From contig JAURIU010000007.1 in assembly GCA_030832605.1 (NCBI GenBank), positions 1-34,834 of the forward strand: DNA of 34,834 bases. Direction: 5' to 3'. Positions 24,098 to 32,377 of the stretch are shown piece by piece. The stretch comes from Rhodoluna sp. Its GTDB lineage: Bacteria > Actinomycetota > Actinomycetes > Actinomycetales > Microbacteriaceae. The translations under genes and the position numbers were made by a program. The notes beneath the pieces were generated by a model. It was not told where the DNA came from and ran no database searches. It saw only the letters and a program-made list of their open reading frames with translations. Every line of letters starts with the position of its first letter. Position 1 is the stretch's first letter.

Positions 24098-24171
24098 TCG
24101 GGCTAGCCGGATTTGAACCGGCGACCCCTTGTCCCCCAGACAAGTGCGCTACCAAGCTGCGCTATAGCCCG
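24098..24171 (-). tRNA. tRNA-Pro (anticodon GGG)
   Basis: The minus strand folds as a 74-base tRNA. The acceptor stem CGGGCTA/TAGCCCG is perfect over 7 bp. The D arm is GCGC-AGCTTGGTA-GCGC. The anticodon stem CTTGT/ACAAG encloses the loop CTGGGGG, giving anticodon GGG. The T arm is GCCGG-TTCAAAT-CCGGC. The discriminator base is A and CCA is not encoded. It lies 35 bases downstream of der on the same strand and could be read through from that operon. A small hairpin (24171-24185) abuts its 5' end. Confidence 0.96.
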
Positions 24172-24206
24172 TGGTGTGCGACCACCGAGAAAAAGTCTAG
24201 ACGCTG

Positions 24207-25718
24207 CTAGGTGCGCTTGCGTTTTTCACGAACGCGCATCGAGACTTCGATAGGAGTGCCTTCAAAACCGTAGGTTTCGCGAAGGCGTCGAGTTATGAAA
24301 CGGCGGTAGCCGGGGTCGAGGAACCCGGTGGTGAACAGCACAAACTTTGGCGGGCGCGAGCTTGCCTGAGTTGCAAAGAGGATGCGCGGCTGCTTGCCAC
24401 CGCGAACCGGGTGAGGGTTCTCGGCAACAAGCTCTGAAATGAAGGCGTTGAGCTTGCCGGTTGCAATTCGCTGATCCCATGAGTCGAGGGCGACTTCCAG
24501 CGCTGGAACCAGCTTCTCGAGGTGTCGGCCAGTCTTGGCCGAAATGTTTACGCGTGGAGCCCAGTCAACGTGTGCCAGGTCTTGTTCGATTTCACGCTCG
24601 AGGTAGCGGCGGCGCTCGTCTTCGAGAAGATCCCACTTGTTGAATGCGAGAACTAGAGCCCGACCAGATTCGAGAGCCATGTCAATGATGCGAATGTCGG
24701 CTTCAGAAATCGGCTGGGTCACGTCGAGTAGCACGGTTGCAACTTCGGCGCGCTCGAGTGCGGCTGCGGTTCGAAGCGATGCATAGAAATCTGCACCTTG
24801 AGCCAGGTGCTTGCGGCGTCTGATTCCGGCGGTGTCGACGAAGCGCCATACTTTTCCGGCAATCTCGACCTGCTCGTCGATTGGGTCGCGAGTGGTGCCG
24901 GCAAGTTCGTTGACGACTGCGCGTTCGCTACCAACGGCTTTGTTCAAAAGCGATGACTTACCCACGTTTGGTCGGCCAATCAGAGCGACGCGACGCGGAC
25001 CACCAACTTCTTGTTTGGCAACGTTGCTGATCTTAGGGAGCACCTTCATGGCGGCATCGAGCATGTCGGCAACGCCACGGCCGTGCACGGCCGAAACTGG
25101 GTATGGTTCGCCCAAGCCGAGCGACCAAAGGCCGGCAGCCTCAGGCTCCTGGCGGGCATCATCAATCTTGTTGCCAACCAGAATTACCGGTTTCTTGCTG
25201 GCGCGCAGCATCTTGACTACGCGCTCGTCGGTTGAAGTTGCACCCACGGTTGCGTCAACTACGAAAAGCACAGCATCGGCGAGCTCAACGGCGATTTCGG
25301 CCTGAACCGCAACCGAAAGGTCGATTCCCTTGGCGTCTGGTTCCCAACCACCGGTGTCGACGAGTGTGAACTTACGTTCGTTCCACTCTGCCTTATAAGA
25401 AATGCGGTCACGGGTAACACCTGGCTTGTCTTCAACAACGGCCTCGCGACGACCAAGAATTCGGTTTACCAGAGCTGACTTACCAACGTTTGGCCTGCCG
25501 ACAATTGCCAAAACCGGCAGTGCGGGCAAATAGATTGGTCCATCGGTTGCCTCGTCGAGTGCGGCCAAGACATCGAAGTCTTCGTCGTCTAGTTCATATT
25601 CTTCGAGACCAACGCGTAGTGCACGCTCGCGAGCAAGCTCTTCTTCGGTGCTGAGTTCGCTCAATCGCTGAAGAAACGCCGGATCAACCGGATCGGCTAC
25701 GAAATCTTCTTCAGACAC
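24207..25718 (-). CDS. der: Ribosome assembly GTPase Der (EngA)
   Basis: An essential GTPase with two tandem G domains that acts in 50S subunit assembly. It has 503 residues. The first P-loop is GRPNVGKS (74-81), with DTGGWE (121-126) and NKID (183-186). The second is GRPNVGKSS (248-256), with DTAGIRRR and NKWD. A C-terminal KH-like domain follows. The N-terminus carries an acidic ~65-residue extension seen in many actinobacterial Der proteins. The GTG at 25718 has AGGAG seven bases upstream. It lies 12 bases after cmk and is the last protein gene of the pyrG-der run. Confidence 0.96.
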   Translation of the reverse strand: MSEEDFVADPVDPAFLQRLSELSTEEELARERALRVGLEEYELDDEDFDVLAALDEATDGPIYLPALPVLAIVGRPNVGKSALVNRILGRREAVVEDKPGVTRDRISYKAEWNERKFTLVDTGGWEPDAKGIDLSVAVQAEIAVELADAVLFVVDATVGATSTDERVVKMLRASKKPVILVGNKIDDARQEPEAAGLWSLGLGEPYPVSAVHGRGVADMLDAAMKVLPKISNVAKQEVGGPRRVALIGRPNVGKSSLLNKAVGSERAVVNELAGTTRDPIDEQVEIAGKVWRFVDTAGIRRRKHLAQGADFYASLRTAAALERAEVATVLLDVTQPISEADIRIIDMALESGRALVLAFNKWDLLEDERRRYLEREIEQDLAHVDWAPRVNISAKTGRHLEKLVPALEVALDSWDQRIATGKLNAFISELVAENPHPVRGGKQPRILFATQASSRPPKFVLFTTGFLDPGYRRFITRRLRETYGFEGTPIEVSMRVREKRKRT

Positions 25719-25730
25719 TTTTACTCCTAG

Positions 25731-26387
25731 TTAGTCGCGAACGACCGACAGAACGGCAGCAACAGTTTGCTCGAAGTTCAGTTCGGTGGAGTCCACGAGG
25801 GCGACACCCGGTGCGGGTGTCATAAAGTCAACTACTTTGGCGTCTTGCGCATCTCGCTGAGAAACCTGACGCTCGACGTTCTTCGCGGCCTCTGGTGAGA
25901 GCTCTGCGGAACGTCTTCTAAGTCTAACTTCTTCGGCGGCAGTTAGCAGTATGCGATTTTTGGCATCGGGGGCAACCACGGTGGTGATGTCACGCCCTTC
26001 GACGACAACACCGGGCATCCGAGATGCTTCAACGAGGCTGCGGGTCAAGGTTTTCATGAACGAACGAACCTCTGGATGTTTGGCAACGGCGCTCACATTT
26101 TCGGCCACGTCGTTTGATCGGATGGCTTCGGTTACGTCGTGTTCGCCAACTTTCACCCAGAAATCGTCTGGGTTCAGCGAAATCGAGTAGTCGAATGCGC
26201 GGATGCTCGCCTCGGCGCTCTCGCCCTCAACAACCTTTGGCACCCATGAGTTCATCACCGCAAGCGCTAGGGCTCGGTATGCAGCGCCCGTGTCTAGGTA
26301 GCCGTAGCCGAGTTCGCGTGCCACCTGTTTTGAGACACTCGACTTGCCCGAACCGGCCGGCCCGTCAATCGCAATGATCTCAGTCAT
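25731..26387 (-). CDS. cmk: Cytidylate kinase
   Basis: A nucleoside monophosphate kinase phosphorylating CMP and dCMP with ATP. It has 218 residues. The P-loop is GPAGSGKSS (9-17), followed by GYLDTGAAYRALA and the CMP-binding EGRDITTVV. The RLRRR segment and SQRDAQDA match the lid and C-terminal regions. The ATG overlaps the last base of the tyrA stop (TAATG), indicating translational coupling. Adjacent cmk and der is a widely conserved bacterial pair. Confidence 0.95.
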   Translation of the reverse strand: MTEIIAIDGPAGSGKSSVSKQVARELGYGYLDTGAAYRALALAVMNSWVPKVVEGESAEASIRAFDYSISLNPDDFWVKVGEHDVTEAIRSNDVAENVSAVAKHPEVRSFMKTLTRSLVEASRMPGVVVEGRDITTVVAPDAKNRILLTAAEEVRLRRRSAELSPEAAKNVERQVSQRDAQDAKVVDFMTPAPGVALVDSTELNFEQTVAAVLSVVRD

Positions 26388-27466
26388 TAGCCGGCCAGTC
26401 TCCAGCCGCGTTCGGTTAGAGCGGCAACGAGAGAACTTTCGACTTCTGGAAGCACGAATAGTTCAACCAGACCGATTTCTGCTCCAGGCGAGTGTTCCAG
26501 CTTGAGGTCTTCAAGGTTGATGCCAATTTCGCCGATTTCGGTGAGCAACTTGGCCATTTGCCCTGGCTTGTCGTCAATCATTACGACAACCTGGGCGTAG
26601 TTTGTGGCGGCACTTCCGTGCTTTCCTGGAATCAGCGCAACACCGCGGTTGCCGGCAAGAAGTACTTCACCCAAATCGCTAAGCGCTCCGGGTGCGTCTA
26701 GATTGTCGAAGGATTTGATGACTCGGGTCAAATCTTCGGCGAAGCCTTGAAGCGCATCTCTGACATCTGCGGTGTTTCCACTCAAAATCTGCATCCACAG
26801 CTTTGCATCGCTCGCGGCAATTCTGGTGGTGTCGCGCAACCCTTGACCCGAGAGGGCCAGATCGCTCTGTTCTGCGCGAGTCAGCTGCGCGGCAAGCAAA
26901 GATGAGACGAGTTGCGGCAGGTGCGAAACCATGGCAACCGCTCGATCGTGGTCGGCTGCAGTTAGTCGAGACGGTACTCCGCCCAAATCGAGCACCAACT
27001 GTTCGACCAGCAGGGTTGATGCCGCCGCGCTTTTCGGGTTGGCGCAAATAACCCAAGGCCGCCCAAAGAAAAGGTCGGCTCTTCCGGCCAGCGCTCCCCC
27101 GCGTTCGCGCCCAGCCATCGGGTGCGAACCGACATAGCGAGCCAGAGGCGCATCGGCGGCAGACAGTTCTTCGAGAATGCTGTTTTTCACCGAGGCAACA
27201 TCGGTAATCACCGAGTTTGGGAACGTGCGAAGCTCGGCCAAGACCGTGCGAGCGGTGACGTCCGGTGGCACGCAAACTACAATCAGTGCGGGCTCATCTG
27301 CAGCGGCAGGTTTGCGACCGGCACCGTAATCGATGGCAAGACGTTGGTTTGCCGGCGAAACGTCGTCGATAGCAACATCCACGCCGATTTTCTTCAACGC
27401 CAAACCGATGCTGGTGCCAATCAGACCGGCACCAACAATTCGAACCGATCCGGTTACGCGATTCAC
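26387..27466 (-). CDS. tyrA: Prephenate dehydrogenase with C-terminal ACT domain
   Basis: An NAD(P)-dependent dehydrogenase of the tyrosine branch, converting prephenate to 4-hydroxyphenylpyruvate. The frame extends upstream to 27607, but that extension is Arg/Ser-rich and overlaps aroH in another frame, so I set the start at the GTG at 27466. It overlaps the aroH stop (GTGA) and yields 359 residues beginning at the Rossmann fold GAGLIG (12-17). HPMAGRERGG carries the substrate-site region. An ACT domain occupies roughly the last 70 residues (MIDDKPGQMAKLL), suggesting feedback control by an amino acid, probably tyrosine. Confidence 0.93.
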   Translation of the reverse strand: MNRVTGSVRIVGAGLIGTSIGLALKKIGVDVAIDDVSPANQRLAIDYGAGRKPAAADEPALIVVCVPPDVTARTVLAELRTFPNSVITDVASVKNSILEELSAADAPLARYVGSHPMAGRERGGALAGRADLFFGRPWVICANPKSAAASTLLVEQLVLDLGGVPSRLTAADHDRAVAMVSHLPQLVSSLLAAQLTRAEQSDLALSGQGLRDTTRIAASDAKLWMQILSGNTADVRDALQGFAEDLTRVIKSFDNLDAPGALSDLGEVLLAGNRGVALIPGKHGSAATNYAQVVVMIDDKPGQMAKLLTEIGEIGINLEDLKLEHSPGAEIGLVELFVLPEVESSLVAALTERGWRLAG

Positions 27467-27825
27467 TGCGCTAGATCCAAACGAAGAGCTGTCGCACCTC
27501 GAAGATAAACATGCTGGATCTCGCCGCGAGCTTTGTTGATGTCGGCGTGAATCATGAGTCGAATGACTCGAGGCATGGCGTGCTGAACGTCCATTTCGAC
27601 GAAGCACATCAGCGGAACATCCCCGAGACCAAGCTCTCGAGCTGCGAGTGCCGGAAACTCGGATGTGATGTCTGGTGTTGCGGTGAACAAAATCGAAATC
27701 AGTTGCGAAGAGTCGATGCCATTGGCATGCAAAGTTTTTGAAATCAGCTCGGCCGTTGAACGCAGCAGGTGCTCTCGTTCATCGGTGTCTAGTTGAATGG
27801 CACCTCGAATGGCTCGAATCGGCAA
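27463..27825 (-). CDS. aroH: AroH-type chorismate mutase
   Basis: This converts chorismate to prephenate, the substrate of the next gene's product. It has 120 residues and aligns along its length with the trimeric Bacillus subtilis AroH. The active-site residues are recognisable: Arg7, Arg63, Cys74, Glu77, Arg89 and Tyr107, corresponding to B. subtilis Arg7, Arg63, Cys75, Glu78, Arg90 and Tyr108. The start is a TTG at 27825, two bases after the rluB stop; AAGAAAAGAG in the end of rluB may serve as its ribosome-binding site. It overlaps tyrA by 4 bases, so two consecutive steps of tyrosine synthesis are translationally linked. Confidence 0.93.
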   Translation of the reverse strand: MPIRAIRGAIQLDTDEREHLLRSTAELISKTLHANGIDSSQLISILFTATPDITSEFPALAARELGLGDVPLMCFVEMDVQHAMPRVIRLMIHADINKARGEIQHVYLRGATALRLDLAQ

Positions 27826-27827
27826 GG

Positions 27828-28619
27828 TTATGCTCTTTTCTTGGATGGCCGTGGTGGGCGGCTCGGTTTACCCGTCGCTGCCTTGAGCAAGGCACCTATT
27901 TCCATTTTATTGAGTTGGCGAATGTGACCCTGCTTAAGTGTTCCAAGATGAATGGGGCCGAATTGCTTTCGCACCAAGCCAACCACCGGGTGGCCGATGT
28001 TTTCGAGCATGCGTCGAACAATGCGGTTTCGACCGGAGTGCAGCACAATCTCGACCAGGCTGTGACCCTTTGAAATGTCGATCACTCGGGCGCGGTCAGC
28101 CTTGATGAAACCATCCTCTAGCTCGAAGCCGCTCATCAGTTTGTGAATCGACATCGCGTTGACCTCACCAACCACACGGGCGATGTAAGTTTTTTCGACG
28201 CCGAACGATGGGTGCGACAACTGGTTGGCCAGCTCACCATCGTTGGTGAGCAGCAGTAGCCCGGTGGTTTCGGCATCGAGTCGACCGATGTTGAACACTC
28301 GGTCGTAGTCGGTAACGAACGAGCTCAGGTCTGGTCGGCCCTCTTCGTCAGACATGGTTGAAATGATTCCTGCTGGCTTGTTCAAGAGCAGGTAGACGCG
28401 AGTGGTGTCGAACTGCACTGGCACACCGCGAACTGTGACCTTGTCTACCGCTGGGTTCACTCTTGAGCCAAGCTCGGTGACCAACTTGCCGTTGACTTTC
28501 ACCTGGCCTTTGACAATGAGCTCTTCACAAGCGCGACGCGAGGCAACACCCGCGGCAGCGAGAGCCTTCTGCAGTCGAACATCTTCGTTTACGACTACGG
28601 TTTCTTCGGGGTTTGTCAT
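27828..28619 (-). CDS. rluB: 23S rRNA pseudouridine synthase (RluB-like)
   Basis: A pseudouridine synthase of the RsuA/RluB/E/F group. I set the start at the ATG at 28619, giving 263 residues; the frame extends to a TTG at 28673 through a segment lying inside scpB. An S4 RNA-binding domain occupies about 13-60 (RLQKALAAAGVASRR), followed by the catalytic motif GRLDAETTGLLLL (112-124, catalytic Asp115) and the C-terminal GRNRIVRRM. The last ~15 residues are basic and Pro-rich. No strong Shine-Dalgarno precedes any start, so translation probably depends on scpB. The exact modified uridine is inferred from the family. Confidence 0.93.
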   Translation of the reverse strand: MTNPEETVVVNEDVRLQKALAAAGVASRRACEELIVKGQVKVNGKLVTELGSRVNPAVDKVTVRGVPVQFDTTRVYLLLNKPAGIISTMSDEEGRPDLSSFVTDYDRVFNIGRLDAETTGLLLLTNDGELANQLSHPSFGVEKTYIARVVGEVNAMSIHKLMSGFELEDGFIKADRARVIDISKGHSLVEIVLHSGRNRIVRRMLENIGHPVVGLVRKQFGPIHLGTLKQGHIRQLNKMEIGALLKAATGKPSRPPRPSKKRA

Positions 28620-29211
28620 CAAAATCGCTATCTGCACCAGGAAGGTACGGGCTAATCGGAGGTAGCTCGTCAAGCGAGTTGATTCCTAGGAGTTCGAGCA
28701 TCAGTGCGGTGGTACCGAAGTGCACCGCACCGGTCTCGCTGTCGGTGTAAAGCTCGGTAATGAGCCCTCGGCTTAGCAAAGTTTTCACCACCGAATCAAC
28801 ATTCACTGCACGGATGCTGGCCACCTGGCCACGCGAAATTGGCTGTTTATACGCGATAACCGCAAGGGTTTCGAGCGCGGCTTGGCTGAGCTTGGTTGGG
28901 TTCTCGTTGGCGACAAAAAGTTTTACGGCCCAGTCGAACTCTTGACGCACAAAGATGCGCCATCCGCCACCAACTTCTCGAAGCTCGAAGCCTCGTGGTG
29001 AGCCGGATGCGGCACCGTCGTAGTCGTCGCGTAACGCTAAGACGGCCCCGCGAATCACGTTCACAGGTTGCTCAAGCGCAGTGGCTAGTGCCACCAGCGA
29101 CACCGGAGCGTCGGTGATCATCAACACTGCCTCGACTCCGGCGCGAAGTTCTAAATCGCTAAGCGACTCGGGGCGGTTGGTGGTTAGGTCTTGAGTCGAA
29201 TCAAGAGTCAT
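28525..29211 (-). CDS. scpB: Segregation and condensation protein B
   Basis: A winged-helix subunit that, with ScpA, associates with SMC to condense and segregate chromosomes. It has 228 residues. The family core is visible: GVEAVLMITDAPVS, LSQAALETLAVIAYKQPISRG, and LLSRGLITE. The normal end of the family is near LPPISPYLP; here the frame continues about 40 residues more into a basic, Cys/Arg-rich tail encoded entirely out of frame within rluB. The ATG at 29211 overlaps the end of scpA by 11 bases. Confidence 0.94.
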   Translation of the reverse strand: MTLDSTQDLTTNRPESLSDLELRAGVEAVLMITDAPVSLVALATALEQPVNVIRGAVLALRDDYDGAASGSPRGFELREVGGGWRIFVRQEFDWAVKLFVANENPTKLSQAALETLAVIAYKQPISRGQVASIRAVNVDSVVKTLLSRGLITELYTDSETGAVHFGTTALMLELLGINSLDELPPISPYLPGADSDFDDKPRRNRSRKRRCSTAEGSRCRGCCLASRL

Positions 29212-30037
29212 AGTCGGCTCCTAGGGTTGCCAGTGTTTCATCGTCAAAGTTTGCGTCTCGCCAAGAAACCTGCAGGTCGCCAAGCGGGGTGTCTTGGCTA
29301 AAGCCAACTGCTCCGAGTCGGTAAAGCTCGAGAATCGAAAGAAACCTTGCCACCACGATGGCTCGGTCTGAGACATCCTTGATCAAATCAAAAAACGAAA
29401 TCTTTGAAGCCTTGCGAAGAGCGTCAACCACATAGGTAGCCTGTTCGCGAATACTGACGCGAGCCGCGTGAAGGTGGGTGAGACCAACCGATGGAACCTC
29501 ACGTGGAGTCAAAGTGGCCTCGGCAAGAGCCGCAAATTCGGCCAGCGCGATATTCCAGACGAGCTCGGGCTGCTGGTTTCTGAAGCGCTCTTCCATTCGC
29601 ACCTCACGAGGCACGCGAGAACCCTCGAGGTTCAGCGAGGTATTGAACCAGGTCGAGATTTCTTTGAAGGCTCGGTATTGCAGCAGTCTTGCAAACAGCA
29701 GGTCACGGGCTTCGAGCAGCGCGACATCCTCTGCATCAACTACCTCGCCGCGCGGCAATAGTCCAGCGATCTTTAGATCGAGCAAGGTGGCGGCAATAAC
29801 CAAAAACTCGGATGCCTGTTCTAGCTCTTCATCGTCATCGAGCTGTTTCAGGTATGAGATGAACTCGTCGGTTACTTTCGACAGCGTAATTTCGGTGATG
29901 TCCATCTCGTGTTTCGAGATGAGACTAAGCAGAAGGTCAAACGGGCCTTCAAAGTTGCCCAGGCTAACCGCAAATGCGCTGCCCTTCTCTGAAGCCTCGT
30001 CTAACTCCGGGTTACGGAGCGTAGCCACGAGCAACAA
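29201..30037 (-). CDS. scpA: Segregation and condensation protein A
   Basis: The kleisin subunit bridging SMC heads and binding ScpB. It has up to 278 residues. The N-terminal kleisin signature is clear (FEGPFDLLLSLISKHEMDITEI), followed by FLVIAATLLDLKI, and a C-terminal winged helix with ARFLSILELYRLGAV. Three starts are possible: TTG at 30037, TTG at 30034 and GTG at 30028. The last has GGGAG at normal spacing and may be the real one, making the protein three residues shorter. It overlaps the end of the upstream parA by 17-26 bases depending on the start. Confidence 0.94.
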   Translation of the reverse strand: MLLVATLRNPELDEASEKGSAFAVSLGNFEGPFDLLLSLISKHEMDITEITLSKVTDEFISYLKQLDDDEELEQASEFLVIAATLLDLKIAGLLPRGEVVDAEDVALLEARDLLFARLLQYRAFKEISTWFNTSLNLEGSRVPREVRMEERFRNQQPELVWNIALAEFAALAEATLTPREVPSVGLTHLHAARVSIREQATYVVDALRKASKISFFDLIKDVSDRAIVVARFLSILELYRLGAVGFSQDTPLGDLQVSWRDANFDDETLATLGADYDS

Positions 30038-30845
30038 GCTCCCTTGCTACGGTGCGATAAGCCTCGGCCGCCTCTGAGTCAGATGCAAAAGAAGTGATTG
30101 GCTCGGCCGCGACGGTTGCATCGGGAAATTTCACAGTGCGGTTGATGACGGACTTGAATAGCTTGTCGCCAAAGTGGTCGCGCAGACGGTCGAGAACTTC
30201 GCGTGAGTGCAGAGTTCGCGGGTCATACATGGTTGCCAGAACACCGTCTAGAACCAGGGTCTGGTTGGTGGTTTCTTGCACCTTCTTGACGATGTCTTCC
30301 AGAATCGCAACACCACGCAATGCGAAGAACTCGCTTGCCAAAGGAATGATCACGCCGTGAGCGGCGGTAAGTGCGTTCACGGTGAGCAGACCAAGTGAGG
30401 GCTGGCAGTCGATCACGATTAGGTCGTAGTCGGCTGAAACTCGCTTGAGGATGCGCGCCAGGATGTTCTCGCGTGAAAACTCGTTGACCAACTTCATCTC
30501 GGCTGCCGAGAGTTCGATGTTGGCGGGAATTACGTCCAGACCTTCAATTGCTGTGTGCTTGATTGCGGTCTTTGGGTCGATGTTCGAGTCGAGCATCAGG
30601 TCGTAAATGGTTAGGTCATCGTGAGCGATGATTCCCAAACCTGCTGACAAAGCACCCTGAGGGTCGTAGTCGACCAAAAGTACCTTGCGACCGTATTCAA
30701 CCAACGCGGCAGACATGTTGATGGCCGTCGTGGTCTTACCAACGCCACCCTTTTGGTTGCACATGGCGATGATTCGGGCTGGGCCGTGCGTGCTCAACGG
30801 CTTGGGTTTGGCAAAGCGAGTGTCTGAACTCTTCTTTGCAGCCAT
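30012..30845 (-). CDS. Soj/ParA-family ATPase (Rv1708-like)
   Basis: A 277-residue ParA-type ATPase. A ~22-residue basic N-terminus precedes the Walker A motif KGGVGKTT (32-39), then DYDPQGALSAGLG and IDCQPSLG. The final part (ATVAAEPITSFASDSEAAEAYR) is typical of Soj proteins. In mycobacteria the counterpart Rv1708 also lies directly before scpA, and the true chromosomal parAB operon near the origin is elsewhere. The overlap with scpA suggests a role alongside condensin, which is inference. The ATG at 30845 has GGAGG six bases upstream, in a 37-base gap after xerD. Confidence 0.92.
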   Translation of the reverse strand: MAAKKSSDTRFAKPKPLSTHGPARIIAMCNQKGGVGKTTTAINMSAALVEYGRKVLLVDYDPQGALSAGLGIIAHDDLTIYDLMLDSNIDPKTAIKHTAIEGLDVIPANIELSAAEMKLVNEFSRENILARILKRVSADYDLIVIDCQPSLGLLTVNALTAAHGVIIPLASEFFALRGVAILEDIVKKVQETTNQTLVLDGVLATMYDPRTLHSREVLDRLRDHFGDKLFKSVINRTVKFPDATVAAEPITSFASDSEAAEAYRTVARELVARGYAP

Positions 30846-30882
30846 GATGCCTCCGTTTCGCGCCTGTTTGGTTGCCTATAGC

Positions 30883-31812
30883 CTACCGCCGCGCACGCGG
30901 ATGAGCGGTCGAATAGACCTCTCGCAACGCGTCGACAGTTATCAAAGTGTAAATCTGTGTGGTCGCGACCGATGAGTGCCCGAGCAGCTCTTGCACTACG
31001 CGAACGTCGGCCCCACCCTCAAGAAGATGCGTTGCAAAACTGTGTCTGAGGGTGTGTGGTGAAACTTCGACGGCTAGCTTGGCTTTGTCAGCAGCATCCG
31101 AGATGATTTGCCAAACGCTTTGACGGCTCAATCTAGAGCCTCGCTGGTTCAGAAACACCGCCGGAGTTCCTTTGCCAAGTTTGGCGAGCACGGGCCTAAC
31201 CCTAACCAGATAGGCCTCAACGGCGCGCTGAGCATAAGAGCCCACCGGCACAATGCGCTCCTTCGAGCCCTTGCCGAACAACCGCACCATGGTTTGGTCA
31301 ACCAGATCGTCGATGTCAAGCGAAACCACCTCGCTTACACGAGCACCGGTTGCATACAAAAGCTCGAGGATGGCGCGGTCGCGAACCCTAATCGGATCGA
31401 GTGCGATGGCATCTTCATCGGTTGCCTCGGGCCCGCTACTAGCGAGCAAAGCCTCCACTTGGGCAAGGGTAATGGCTTTAGGAAGGCGTTTTGGAGGTTT
31501 TGGTGGTTTAACTTTGGCCGCATGGTCGTTCGGTGTGACGCCCTCGATCATCAGGTAGCGGTGAAATCCTCGAACGCCGCTCAGTACTCGGGCCACACTT
31601 GTGGCAGCAAGCCCCCATTTGGCAGTTAGGGCAATGCCGAAATTTGTGACAAGCTGCTCTGAGATCGCGTCAACCGAGGCGATGTTTCGCTCGGTCAAGA
31701 ATTGTTGGTAACGATCTAGGTCGCGTCGGTAGGCAGCCAGGGTGTTTTTCGACATTCCGCGTTCTACGGTTAAGTGCCGCAGGTATGAATCAATCTGCCT
31801 TGAGATAGACAT
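30883..31812 (-). CDS. xerD: Site-specific tyrosine recombinase XerD
   Basis: A tyrosine recombinase that with XerC resolves chromosome dimers at dif. I set the start at the ATG at 31812 (309 residues); a TTG two codons upstream is possible. The SAM-like N-terminal DNA-binding domain spans about 1-90. The catalytic residues are all present: Arg158 (in TGARVSE), Lys183 region (GKGSKER), His253 and Arg256 (HTLRHSFATH), His279 (GHSS) and the nucleophile Tyr288 (in QIYT). Position after the Nudix gene and near scpAB supports XerD, as opposed to a phage integrase. No mobile element borders it. Confidence 0.94.
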   Translation of the reverse strand: MSISRQIDSYLRHLTVERGMSKNTLAAYRRDLDRYQQFLTERNIASVDAISEQLVTNFGIALTAKWGLAATSVARVLSGVRGFHRYLMIEGVTPNDHAAKVKPPKPPKRLPKAITLAQVEALLASSGPEATDEDAIALDPIRVRDRAILELLYATGARVSEVVSLDIDDLVDQTMVRLFGKGSKERIVPVGSYAQRAVEAYLVRVRPVLAKLGKGTPAVFLNQRGSRLSRQSVWQIISDAADKAKLAVEVSPHTLRHSFATHLLEGGADVRVVQELLGHSSVATTQIYTLITVDALREVYSTAHPRARR

Positions 31813-31822
31813 ATTCAAGAAA

Positions 31823-32377
31823 CTACTTCAACCTGTGTGCCAAGGCCAAGATAGCCACGACAGCAGCTGGGTTTTGTATTTCAGACTTCAAAACACTCTC
31901 GATTGCCTCGTCGAGTGTGACCCAACGCTCTTTCATGTCAGATTCTTCACCTTCGCGCACGAAATCGATTTCGGCCTCAGACAAATCAGTAGCCAAGAAT
32001 ATTTCGATCGACTCGTCGTTTCCACCAGGTGTGGTGTGAAAGGTTTGCAAGCTCTGCCAAGTTTCGGCCCGCAGTCCTGCTTCTTCGGCAAGCTCGCGCT
32101 TTGCCGCATCCAAGTTTGATTCACCCGGCAAATCGGTGAGGCCTGCCGGTAGTTCCCAAAGATTTTTGCGAACCGGATGCCGGTACTGACGAATCATGAA
32201 TAATTCGCCGGCGTCGTTCAACGCTGCCACGGCAACTGCCCCCGTGTGCTCTACGAAATCGCGGGTAAGTGATTCACCGTTGTAATCGAAGGTTTCGCTA
32301 ACCACGTTCCAAATTCGACCTTCATAAACGGTCTGTCTGGAGGTTACCGAAAAATCGGCGGCTTCGTCTTTAGGCAT
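31823..32377 (-). CDS. Nudix hydrolase, ADP-ribose pyrophosphatase-like
   Basis: A 184-residue Nudix hydrolase, most like ADP-ribose pyrophosphatases (M. tuberculosis Rv1700), which split ADP-ribose into AMP and ribose 5-phosphate. The frame extends to 32554, but that part is Arg/Ser-rich and lies inside pyrG in another frame; the ATG at 32377 overlaps the pyrG stop by 8 bases and gives a family-typical start. The Nudix box runs from about 79 to 102 (AGLTDLPGE, then RELAEEAGL), with one extra residue before the first glutamate, as I recall in related actinobacterial enzymes. The substrate is inferred from family and synteny. Confidence 0.9.
   Translation of the reverse strand: MPKDEAADFSVTSRQTVYEGRIWNVVSETFDYNGESLTRDFVEHTGAVAVAALNDAGELFMIRQYRHPVRKNLWELPAGLTDLPGESNLDAAKRELAEEAGLRAETWQSLQTFHTTPGGNDESIEIFLATDLSEAEIDFVREGEESDMKERWVTLDEAIESVLKSEIQNPAAVVAILALAHRLK

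Noticed and set aside
24171-24200. Hairpin plus T-run between der and tRNA-Pro, considered as a terminator
   Set aside because: On the minus strand the T-run comes before the hairpin, and on the plus strand the hairpin is followed by A residues, so neither orientation gives a terminator.
27467-27607. N-terminal extension of TyrA
   Set aside because: The 47 extra residues are Ser/Arg/His-rich and read out of frame through aroH. The GTG at 27466 gives the conserved start directly before the Rossmann fold.
30883-31812. XerD as the integrase of a mobile element
   Set aside because: It sits in a conserved housekeeping run between a Nudix gene and parA-scpA, with no att-like repeats, phage genes or compositional change around it.
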